From Salinicoccus kekensis (GTDB lineage: Bacteria; Bacillota; Bacilli; Staphylococcales; Salinicoccaceae), in assembly GCF_900220995.1 (NCBI RefSeq), contig NZ_OBQF01000002.1:248001-312000 (forward strand): DNA of 64,000 nucleotides. Direction: 5' to 3'. This document shows, one piece after another, positions 44,201 to 52,041 of this stretch (positions are counted from its first letter, which is position 1; each line of letters begins with the position of its first letter). A model generated the notes under the pieces. The model was given only the letters and a program-made list of their open reading frames with translations, did no database searches and had not been told where the DNA came from. The translations under genes were made by a program, and so were the position numbers.

Positions 44201-45035
44201 GCTCTTCCTCCTTGTTCAATTGCTCAAGCATGTAGCTTGTATCATTTGTGACATAATAGTTTTCACCTGTATCCGGATCGATGAGCTCGTCCATGAAGAC
44301 GCCGCTTACACCGGACTCCCGGCAGACTTTATCTGAAAAATCTTCGATCTCAAACGGATGGTCGTCGAATGCAAGGGAGGCCACATGCGTATGCGGCGGC
44401 ACTGCATAGATTTTCTTCTCACGGCCGGCCCCGAGCAGTATCAATCCTTCGTTGTCGTTCATCTTCGGGTTGTCGAACCTCGGGATCGGGCTCGGTGCCA
44501 TGACGTATCTTCCGTTCACGAGCACCGGATAGTCCGCATCATCCGTGACATGGCCGTACTTCATGATCTGTTCGAACATCTTGATCCATGCACCGCTGTA
44601 TTCCTTATCGCCGTGCAGCGCCTTCGTCACCCGTTCGGATGGCTCGACCGCCCGGAGCGGTTCAGGCATCGGAACCTGAAGCACAAGTATCTGCGACGGA
44701 CGGAGCGGTACTTCCGGTATCCTGTGGCGTGACTGGACCAGTGTCGCCTCATTCATATCGATCGTCTCCGGAACACCTGTGGTGTCCTGGATCAGTTTCC
44801 TGATATTGACCGCGTTCACCGATTCGTCAGACCCCTGGTCGATCACTTTGATGATGTCGTCCCGCCCGATGAGCGAGAGCGTCAGCTGCAGGCCGCCTGT
44901 GCCCCAGCCGCGTGCGATCGGCAGCTCCCTTGATGCGAACGGCACCTGGTAGCCCGGTACCGCGATCGCCTTCAATGTTTTGCGGCGGATCTCCTTTTTC
45001 GAATGTTCATCGAGAAATGCAAAATTTTGAACCAT
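44190..45035 (-). CDS. phnJ: C-P lyase core subunit PhnJ, radical-SAM cysteines missing
   Basis: 281 residues, the same length as E. coli PhnJ and alignable throughout. Conserved segments include the glycyl-radical region VPGYQVPF (Gly28), ARGWGTGGLQLT, the RHRIPEVPL region, and GAGREKKIYAVPPHT. The C-terminal motif that in E. coli is C-x2-C-x21-C-x5-C (241, 244, 266, 272) reads here KVCRESG ... YYVTNDTSYM: only C238 remains, and it is the sole cysteine in the protein; the others are Ser, Thr and Met. The frame is continuous to a normal end overlapping phnK, so a frameshift is not the cause. Start overlaps the phnI stop by one base. Confidence 0.93.
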   Translation of the reverse strand: MVQNFAFLDEHSKKEIRRKTLKAIAVPGYQVPFASRELPIARGWGTGGLQLTLSLIGRDDIIKVIDQGSDESVNAVNIRKLIQDTTGVPETIDMNEATLVQSRHRIPEVPLRPSQILVLQVPMPEPLRAVEPSERVTKALHGDKEYSGAWIKMFEQIMKYGHVTDDADYPVLVNGRYVMAPSPIPRFDNPKMNDNEGLILLGAGREKKIYAVPPHTHVASLAFDDHPFEIEDFSDKVCRESGVSGVFMDELIDPDTGENYYVTNDTSYMLEQLNKEEEHVN

Positions 45036-46120
45036 TATTCCGACTTCCTTCCCGACTGCCTCATGCGGTCCAGCTTCGACTGGAACGTCACGTAATGCGG
45101 CAGCTTCAAATGTGAAATAAAACCCGTCGATTCGACTGAATCGATATGGTACAGCACGAACTCATCATCCGTCGTCGGTGCATTCTCCACCGGATGCGAC
45201 AGGCTGTAATCGAGCACGCTCATCGCGATCGCCTTCGTCTCATTCTGTCCGAATGTAAGGCCGTAGCCGATGTTGAACGTCATCTCCGACTGATAATCCT
45301 CTTTATCCGAGCTCTCTTTTTCATCCGGCAGGAAAGCATCGATTTCGGTGAGCTCGATATCCCCGATGAAATATTCCTCCCCGTCCATATCACCGATATG
45401 GATCGGCTGATCCCCGACCCGGCATTCGCCGATGTTCGGATGCGTCGAGAAGCCGTAGCCCCTGATTTCGGCGTAACCGAGCGAAGTGACCGCACCGGTC
45501 TGGCCGCGTGTGAGCGACTGCAGCCGTTCACTCCTCGATGACGGATACTCTATCGACTTCTTCGTGATGTCATCCGGCGGTGTATCATCGATTTCAGGCT
45601 TCGAATAAAGGCCTTCCGCCTCCAGGTAGTCGATGACTTTCGGCAGTGCATCAAGCTTGTACTCATATTCGATCTCTTCCTCGTCTTCATCCGTCACATA
45701 ATCCGCGAGCGTCTGCAGCCCCAGAAGGGCGTCATCCAGCAGGCGGTGGGTGTAGTCCGGGGAAGCACCGAGTATCTGGCCGCCCGGTATATCCTTGAAG
45801 CTCGCAGAAACGCGCCTTTTGACGAACATTTCCCGCGTATTGGTCACCGTGGAATAATACAGCCTAGGCAGTGTCGAGCGGTGGGCACGCATCAGGAAGA
45901 CCGCTTCCTCCATGTTCCCTTCCGCCTGCTTGATCGCGAGCGCGCATAAATCCCTGTCGTAGAAACTCGCTTCCGACATGACCTGGTTGATGAGCTGGCG
46001 CATGTTCGTCTTTATGTTTTCGACTTCAATGTCGTGCCCTTCCCTGAAACGCCTTGATTTGTACATTTCAACGGATTTTTCAATGGCTTCTTTTCCGCCC
46101 TTTACAGCAACGTAACCCAT
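45035..46120 (-). CDS. phnI: C-P lyase core subunit PhnI
   Basis: 361 residues. In E. coli PhnI, with PhnG, H and L, joins the phosphonate to the ribose C1 of ATP. The C-terminal metal-site motif ISHLKLPHYV keeps both histidines (E. coli His328 and His333). GYVAVKGGKEAI opens the protein and YDRDLCALAIKQAEGNMEEAVFLMRAHRSTLPR near residue 55 matches the family. Start is directly after the phnH stop. Confidence 0.94.
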   Translation of the reverse strand: MGYVAVKGGKEAIEKSVEMYKSRRFREGHDIEVENIKTNMRQLINQVMSEASFYDRDLCALAIKQAEGNMEEAVFLMRAHRSTLPRLYYSTVTNTREMFVKRRVSASFKDIPGGQILGASPDYTHRLLDDALLGLQTLADYVTDEDEEEIEYEYKLDALPKVIDYLEAEGLYSKPEIDDTPPDDITKKSIEYPSSRSERLQSLTRGQTGAVTSLGYAEIRGYGFSTHPNIGECRVGDQPIHIGDMDGEEYFIGDIELTEIDAFLPDEKESSDKEDYQSEMTFNIGYGLTFGQNETKAIAMSVLDYSLSHPVENAPTTDDEFVLYHIDSVESTGFISHLKLPHYVTFQSKLDRMRQSGRKSE

Positions 46121-46681
46121 TTATATCACCTCGATTTTCGTAGTTCTTGGTATTGCCATCATATTGTTCGTACTGTCTGTAAGTATCATATCCACGCCGA
46201 GCGGATATTCTTTACATTTCTCATTCCTGAGTCCAATCCAGCGCGGTTCCAGTGAAATATTGATGGTCGTTTCTTCCTTTATGCCCGGGCCCGTCAGACG
46301 GTACCGGCTGCCTTCGTGCAGCGAGTCCGCTTCGATGACCAATGTGGCCGATTTTTCAGGTGAAGCGAGCGTGCCTGCCGCCGCCTCTTCAAACATCGGA
46401 GCTTCCAGATCTTTCTCCTTCACGATCAGATAATCCGAGCTTCCAATGTCCGCTCCCGGTTCGCTCCCCGTCAGAAGGGAGATCTCCTGGCCGTCGCTTT
46501 TGAATGTCGTATGGAATGTCACTTCGTTGTCGAGCAGCGTCACCGCCGTCATCAGCACCCCGTCACCGAATGTGCTGTAGTTATCCATGCTTTCCATCGT
46601 TGCGGAAATCTTGCCCGGATAGCTGAATATGTCGACGAGTGTCCTGTAATGTTTCTGCGTCTGATGGATCTGTGTATTCAA
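46121..46681 (-). CDS. phnH: C-P lyase core subunit PhnH
   Basis: 186 residues with the PhnH pattern: an N-terminal HQTQKHYRTLVDIFSYPGKI (usual Q-x-x-FR-x-LLDAMS-x-PG form), TLLDNEVTF near residue 50, and LTGPGIKEETTINI near 125. A core member of the GHIJ complex without its own catalytic residues. Follows phnG by 11 bases. Confidence 0.92.
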   Translation of the reverse strand: MNTQIHQTQKHYRTLVDIFSYPGKISATMESMDNYSTFGDGVLMTAVTLLDNEVTFHTTFKSDGQEISLLTGSEPGADIGSSDYLIVKEKDLEAPMFEEAAAGTLASPEKSATLVIEADSLHEGSRYRLTGPGIKEETTINISLEPRWIGLRNEKCKEYPLGVDMILTDSTNNMMAIPRTTKIEVI

Positions 46682-46692
46682 TTGACTGCCTC

Positions 46693-47112
46693 CTAATCGT
46701 TCATCATGTCGAAATTCACTTTAGTACGTAGAATTTCCTGTGTTTTTTTATGCACCGCTTCTGTTTCACGGTCTTCCAGATCACTTAAAATATTGTTCAG
46801 GGTATCGGTGAACTGATCTGTCTTGAAGCACAGATCGATGAATGCGAGCGCGGTGCTGAGTTCCGGCTCGTCGCCTTTCACGACACCGAGACCGATTTCC
46901 TTCCCGTGCCTGAGCTTCGTTTCGGTGACCCGCACTTCACCGAGGTAGAACAATGAATTCTGTGCATGTTCCCGCACCTTGATCATCGTGAGTCCCTCCA
47001 TCGGTCCCGAGACCGTGGTACATTCCATCTGATCTTTATGTAAGGCGTAGAATTCCGCCGCTTCTTCTTTTCCGTAACGGATAAATAAGGTTGTCCATTT
47101 TTTCTTGTTCAT
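46693..47112 (-). CDS. phnG: C-P lyase core subunit PhnG
   Basis: 139 residues from the ATG seven bases after GAGGGAGG; the open frame extends about 50 codons further upstream, but that part lies in the promoter region and has no homology to PhnG. Recognisable segments: VSGPMEGLTMIKVREHAQNS near residue 30 and FYLGEVRVTETKLRHGKEIGLG near 65 (the PhnG E-V-x-V-T-E motif). First gene of the C-P lyase operon. Confidence 0.92.
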   Translation of the reverse strand: MNKKKWTTLFIRYGKEEAAEFYALHKDQMECTTVSGPMEGLTMIKVREHAQNSLFYLGEVRVTETKLRHGKEIGLGVVKGDEPELSTALAFIDLCFKTDQFTDTLNNILSDLEDRETEAVHKKTQEILRTKVNFDMMND

Positions 47113-47162
47113 GTCATCCGCCTCCCTCATGAATAATGCTAACTTGTTGCCAAGCTGAAAAC

Positions 47163-47188
47163 ATTTAAGAGTCTGTAAAGTATGTAAA
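47163..47188 (-). promoter_or_regulatory. PhoP-box-like repeats before phnG
   Basis: On the minus strand TTTACA (47188-47183), TTTACA (47179-47174) and TTAAAT (47168-47163) follow one another at 9- and 11-bp spacing, about 50-75 bases upstream of the phnG start. Confidence 0.5.
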
Positions 47189-47226
47189 GACTGGAATACA
47201 ATCAGCGGGTAAAATGAAAAAACGTG

Positions 47227-47254
47227 CGCAAAATCTTTACAATGAGATTTTGCG
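47227..47254. promoter_or_regulatory. Perfect 10-bp inverted repeat in the phnG / UPF0175 divergent region
   Basis: CGCAAAATCT-TTACAATG-AGATTTTGCG. Candidate operator for the nearby GntR/PhnF-like regulator, or a leader hairpin. No T-tract follows. Confidence 0.55.
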
Positions 47255-47355
47255 TCCGCTGATGATTTCATAAGGGACTCGAGCTATGAAAGTCAAAAAT
47301 ATTCTGACTTCAGTAAATTTAAGGTATAATGATATTATGAAAGGACGTGATTTTT

Positions 47356-47613
47356 ATGGAATACAAAACGAAGATCACCATTCCAGAAGACATAGTACTT
47401 TCCTTAAGAACAAGTGATGAAGATATTGTAAAAGATATGAAACAGACACTGGCAGTGAAGTATTACAAAGAAAGAAAACTCTCCTTGGGGCAGTGTGCTG
47501 AACTTGCTGAAATGCCAAAGGAGGATTTCATCAAGTTACTGTCTTCAAATGAAATCTCCATATTCAATTTTGAAGATGATGAAGAGCTATTGGAAGATAT
47601 TAGAAATGCGTAA
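47356..47613 (+). CDS. UPF0175 family protein (orphan antitoxin-like)
   Basis: 85 residues from the ATG about ten bases after AAAGGA. The UPF0175 pattern is clear: DIVLSLRTSDEDIVKDM, then LAVKYYKERKLSLGQCAELAEMPKEDFIKLL, a ribbon-helix-helix-like DNA-binding protein, and an acidic tail. UPF0175 genes are usually followed by a DUF3368 PIN-domain toxin whose start overlaps the stop; here only a 12-codon remnant of such a frame follows. Confidence 0.85.
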   Translation: MEYKTKITIPEDIVLSLRTSDEDIVKDMKQTLAVKYYKERKLSLGQCAELAEMPKEDFIKLLSSNEISIFNFEDDEELLEDIRNA

Positions 47614-47644
47614 AATAGTGGTGAAAATAAAAATTCATAAATAA
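47606..47644 (+). pseudogene. 12-codon remnant, possible start of a lost DUF3368 toxin
   Basis: ATG overlapping the UPF0175 stop codon opens MRKIVVKIKIHK and then stops. The first residues resemble the M-x-x-V-V start of DUF3368 PIN toxins, and the overlap is the usual arrangement. Too short for certainty. Confidence 0.3.
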
Positions 47645-47646
47645 AA

Positions 47647-47691
47647 AATGTCCAGACCTTGATGCACATCATCAGGGATCTGGATATTTTA
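47647..47691. terminator. Bidirectional hairpin, UPF0175 / GntR gene
   Basis: AAATGTCCAGA and TCTGGATATTT form the stem; A- and T-rich flanks on both sides. Confidence 0.65.
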
Positions 47692-47760
47692 ATGAAAAAA
47701 AGTCTTATGAAATTTAAAGCGCTTATCAAAGTCTTTTGACAGAGCAAATCAATATTACTT

Positions 47761-48507
47761 TTACTGAGTTGTAATCAGTTTATGTTTGAAAAGGTCACTT
47801 CTGTAGAGGATGCGGACAAATTCGAGCTGGATGCCTCTTTCTTCATCGTGAGTGTCCGTTTCGTATATGAAGAGCGGTACCAATTCGTTACACTTTAATA
47901 TTTGCTGCTCATCGATTGTCGGAAATGCCGTAGAAATGACGGATGTCTTTGATTTTAAATTTGTAAAACCTTCTTTTTGGTAATATCCGAAGACCGAATC
48001 GAGTTGATTTTTATCCCTCTCGATATCAGGAACGAACTTCTCCCGGATGTATGAAATATGGATGGCGCAAGGGATATCATAGACGATCCTGAGCCGTGCA
48101 ACTTTGAATATCTGCTCATCCGGATCGCAGTTGATGCGGTCGGCATACAGCTGGATTTCTTCGTCGGATGCATAATCTGCATGGATCACTTCACTTCTAT
48201 ATGGAAGGTTCTGGTTTTTCATCTTCTCGGAAAAGCTGACACGTCCGGAAATATCCAGTTCAATCGTTGGTATCTTCTTCTTGATGAAACGCCCGACCCC
48301 CTGCCTGCTTTCAACCAAGCCCATTTTTTCCATCGTGACTAGGGCATTGCGGACTTCGATCCGCTTCACCTGATATTCATCAGCGAGCGCATTTTCACTC
48401 GGCACCTTATCCCCCGGCTGCAGCGTATGGTTGATGATCTGCTCCTGCAGTGCGTTCCTTATGATGTTCTCTTTAGAAATATGGAGTTCATCCACGAATA
48501 TCGTCAC
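47761..48507 (-). CDS. GntR family regulator with UTRA domain, PhnF-like
   Basis: 248 residues. An N-terminal winged helix (about residues 10-80: NALQEQIINHTLQPGDKVPSENALADEYQVKRIEVRNALVTMEKMGLV) is followed by a UTRA ligand-binding domain (about 95-240). This is the PhnF architecture, and the gene is next to the phnG promoter, so control of the C-P lyase operon is a strong inference. The GTG start lies 12 bases after the DUF805 gene, suggesting one transcript. Confidence 0.88.
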   Translation of the reverse strand: MTIFVDELHISKENIIRNALQEQIINHTLQPGDKVPSENALADEYQVKRIEVRNALVTMEKMGLVESRQGVGRFIKKKIPTIELDISGRVSFSEKMKNQNLPYRSEVIHADYASDEEIQLYADRINCDPDEQIFKVARLRIVYDIPCAIHISYIREKFVPDIERDKNQLDSVFGYYQKEGFTNLKSKTSVISTAFPTIDEQQILKCNELVPLFIYETDTHDEERGIQLEFVRILYRSDLFKHKLITTQ

Positions 48508-48519
48508 CAGACCTTTCCT

Positions 48520-48903
48520 CTATTTCCTAAGCCGGTCGCTCGGCAGAAGTGTCAATATGATGCCGACTGTATTGAACAGTGCGATGACGGTGATGATGAC
48601 GGCTTTCATCCATTTTGCCACAAAATTCATGAACACCAATGGCAGCAGCAGGAACGACAGCAGCTGAGGGAGCTGGAACCAGCCCGACACCCCTGCGTCC
48701 TGATATCGCCTCGACGTCAGGCTGATCGACGGCAGGACGGAAATGACGCCGATGACATCCTCCAGCCGGCGCGGCAGGTTCAATGAACGTATCAACACGC
48801 TCGCCACCACCAGGGCAAAAGTCGGCAGCCAGTAATCCTTCCTTGTCGCCCTCCCCCTGAACTGGAATGTTTTCCTGAAAAAATCGTTTAAAGACTGAAT
48901 CAT
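48520..48903 (-). CDS. DUF805 family membrane protein
   Basis: 127 residues. The DUF805 signature FQFRGRATRKDYW near residue 13 and SRRYQDAGVSGWFQL near 64 (usual R-R-L-H-D-x-x-x-SGW) are both present, with about four helices. Function of the family is unknown. Upstream of and apparently cotranscribed with the GntR regulator. Confidence 0.88.
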   Translation of the reverse strand: MIQSLNDFFRKTFQFRGRATRKDYWLPTFALVVASVLIRSLNLPRRLEDVIGVISVLPSISLTSRRYQDAGVSGWFQLPQLLSFLLLPLVFMNFVAKWMKAVIITVIALFNTVGIILTLLPSDRLRK

Positions 48904-49053
48904 ATTATATTCCTCCCCTTTGAACAGTAGTGTTCACCTTAAATTATACAGAAAATCTTCCTGTATCATGAACTTTTAATACTTCGCCCTTAATTTCAAC
49001 AGCAGCACACAAGATGTACTGTACATACGCCAATTAAGCTTTACATATAAAGG

Positions 49054-49089
49054 TTCCCCGGATTAGAATATGAATTTTAATCCGGGGAA
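49054..49089. repeat. Perfect 12-bp inverted repeat in the DUF805-mazF gap
   Basis: TTCCCCGGATTA ... TAATCCGGGGAA with a 12-base loop and no adjacent poly-T. A second small palindrome ATGTAC-T-GTACAT lies just upstream. The 240-base gap holds no gene I can support. The hairpin may be a weak terminator for mazEF. Confidence 0.6.
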
Positions 49090-49143
49090 GCCGATTTTTA
49101 CTGATATGAAACTGCATTTCCACCCATATGCCGGTCCTTTTTA

Positions 49144-49473
49144 TTAAAGTTGCATTATTGTAGTGATAACATCATTCACCCTTACTATAGAAGCCATGTT
49201 GATCCTATCTTTCACTTTGAATGGACGTTCAATTAAATCCAATGTACGGATTTCTGAACAGTCGATGACACCGTGAATGTTCCCCTCTATCGTTTCAATG
49301 GGAACATCCGTAGGATATTTCAAATCACGGCTTGTCACCGGAATTGCCCATACCTTTCTAACCCGTTGATTATAAGTTGAATTACTTACCACTACACATG
49401 GTCTGTATCTTCCTTTTTCACGTCCCTTTACCGGGTCTAAATCAATCATTATGACATCATATTGATTTACCAT
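49144..49473 (-). CDS. MazF/PemK family toxin (endoribonuclease)
   Basis: 109 residues with the MazF fold motifs: DVIMIDLDPVKGREKGRYRPCVVVSN at the N-terminus (the catalytic Arg in the GRYRP loop), IPVTSR, and the SEIRTLDLIER segment. These toxins cleave mRNA at short sites and arrest growth until neutralised by MazE. The start overlaps the antitoxin gene by seven bases. Confidence 0.9.
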   Translation of the reverse strand: MVNQYDVIMIDLDPVKGREKGRYRPCVVVSNSTYNQRVRKVWAIPVTSRDLKYPTDVPIETIEGNIHGVIDCSEIRTLDLIERPFKVKDRINMASIVRVNDVITTIMQL

Positions 49474-49727
49474 ATTTCTCTCCCGCGCGGCTCTCCCCAG
49501 TCATAAGATTCTTTATCATGATACGAGCCTCCATTTTCAAAGAACTCATTCCATCTTTCCTCGAAATTTTTTTCAGTTTTTTTAGTAATGACTATGCCAT
49601 CTTCATACTTTGAATAGACTAATGTGTCTCCTATCTCGAGCCCCATATCTTCCATTGCTTTTTTCTTCAGTGATATCGCCTGTCCGTTGCCGCTCTTAAA
49701 AACCTTTAACTCCTTGTTCAATATCAT
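49467..49727 (-). CDS. AbrB/MazE family antitoxin
   Basis: About 86 residues. An N-terminal swapped-hairpin AbrB-like DNA-binding domain is seen in KVFKSGNGQAISLKKKAMEDMGLEIGDTLVY. The acidic C-terminus ending SYDWGEPRGREIW is the toxin-binding part. The start is uncertain: ATG 49727 lies close to AGAGG, and the TTG two codons later has better spacing. Upstream of and overlapping mazF, the usual order. Confidence 0.85.
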   Translation of the reverse strand: MILNKELKVFKSGNGQAISLKKKAMEDMGLEIGDTLVYSKYEDGIVITKKTEKNFEERWNEFFENGGSYHDKESYDWGEPRGREIW

Positions 49728-49918
49728 CACCTCTTGATTATATATTAGCAACGTAAGTACTAAATGTAAAGACGTATGTCTCTATCACCTCGATTATAAA
49801 AACACGAAAGTTACGCCTCATAAATTTAATGAAAACGTTATTTTGATTAAAAAACCCAGATAATGACCTTGATAAGTTCGTGTTCTATGTTATTATAAAT
49901 ATCAATCAAATAAACCGA

Positions 49919-50058
49919 CACTCATATAATCGCAGTGATATGGTCTGCAAGTTTCTACCGGGAAGCCTTAAAATTCCCGACTATGGGTGGGTGGCTGCCG
50001 TGGTCTGTCTGCACCCGGAGTGTACTCATCCTATGATGAAACGCTCCGGGTGTTTTTT
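49919..50058 (+). ncRNA. Guanine riboswitch with terminator
   Basis: The purine aptamer runs from CACTCATATAATCGCAG through GTTTCTACCGGG to CCCGACTATGGGTG (49919-49989). The nucleotide that reads the ligand is C (GAC-TATGGG), which selects guanine or xanthine/hypoxanthine over adenine. A terminator follows at 50012-50058: CACCCGGAGTG pairs with CGCTCCGGGTG before seven T. Binding of guanine is expected to favour termination of xpt-pbuX. Confidence 0.95.
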
Positions 50059-50073
50059 TAATTATAAGAATGA

Positions 50074-50666
<593 letters not shown>

Positions 50667-50667
<1 letters not shown>

Positions 50668-51989
50668 TGCAGTTATCCAAAACGAAGCAGCTTTCACTCG
50701 GACTCCAGCATGTTCTCGCGATGTATGCAGGTGCAGTCGTCGTGCCGCTCCTCGTCGGCAGCGCCCTCGGCCTGACAGCCGCACAGCTCACCTACCTGAT
50801 TGCCATCGACATCATGATGTGCGGCGTTGCGACGATCCTGCAGGTATGGAAAAAGAAATTCTCGGGCATCGGCCTCCCTGTCGTGCTCGGCTGTACATTC
50901 ACGGCCGTCGGTCCGATGATCGCCATCGGCAACACTTACGGCATACCGGCAATTTACGGGGCAATCATCACCGCAGGCCTTTTCGTCATCCTGATCGGCT
51001 CGTTCTTCAGCAAATTGGTGAGGCTCTTCCCGCCGGTCGTCACGGGCGCTGTTGTCCTCATTATCGGTGTCACCCTCGTGCCGGTCGCGATGAATGATAT
51101 CGCCGGCGGCCAGGGCAGCGCAGATTACGGCTCGATGACCAACCTTATGCTCGGCTTCGGCACACTCGCGGTCATACTGATCCTGTTCCGTTTCGGTAAA
51201 GGCTTCATCAAATCGATTTCGATACTTTCAGGCATCATCATCGGCACCGTGGTGGCAGGATTCATGGGCATGGTCGATTTCAGTGCAGTCGGCGAAGCGT
51301 CATGGTTCCATCTGCCGCAGGTCTTTTATTTCGGGACACCTGAGTTCCATCTGATCCCGATACTTACAATGATGCTTGTCGTGACAGTCGGCCTCGTCGA
51401 AGCAACGGGTGTTTATTTCGCCCTTGGCGACATCACAGATAAGAAAGTGGAAGGTGACGACCTGAAGAGAGGATACCGTGCCGAAGGCATCGCCATCATC
51501 CTCGGCGGACTCGTCAACGCATTCCCCTACACGACTTATTCGCAGAACGTCGGACTTGTGCAGCTGTCCGGCGTCAAAAGCAACCAGATCATCTATATCG
51601 CAGGCGGCATGCTCATACTGCTCGGCCTCGTCCCTAAAATCGGGGCCATCACAATCGCCATCCCGACTTCCGTACTCGGAGGCGCGATGCTCGCCATGTT
51701 CGGCATGGTCATCGCCTACGGCATCAAGATGCTCAGCCGCGTCGATTTCAGCGACCAGAGGAACCTGATGATCGTTGCGATCTCCATCGGCATGGGCCTC
51801 GGCGTGACCGTCGTCCCTGAAATGTTCGCAATCGTCCCCGACAACCTTAAGGTGATCACTGAAAGCGGCATCGTCATGGGCAGCACGACCGCCATCGTCC
51901 TGAACTTCATCTACCATATCGGAGATATGGGCTACCTGAAATCCAGGAAGAAGGTCAAAACACCAATCGGTGAACAGGTGACGGAGTAA
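50667..51989 (+). CDS. pbuX: Xanthine permease (NCS2 family)
   Basis: 440 residues with about 13 helices of the nucleobase-ascorbate transporter family. Motifs: LSLGLQHVLAMYAGAVVVPLL at the start, VTVGLVEATGVYFALGD near residue 240 (transport-core Glu), and the GGLVNAFPYTTYSQNVGLV signature near 285. The ATG overlaps the xpt stop (TGATG), so the two are cotranscribed under guanine control. Uptake of xanthine. Confidence 0.95.
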
Positions 51990-51991
51990 AT

Positions 51992-52032
51992 AAAGAAGGT
52001 CTCAGTCAGAAATTATGACTGAGACCTTCTTT
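51992..52032. terminator. Bidirectional terminator, pbuX / ATP-grasp gene
   Basis: AAAGAAGGTCTCAGTCA and its perfect 17-base complement around a seven-base loop. Confidence 0.95.
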
Positions 52033-52041
52033 ATATTTTCT

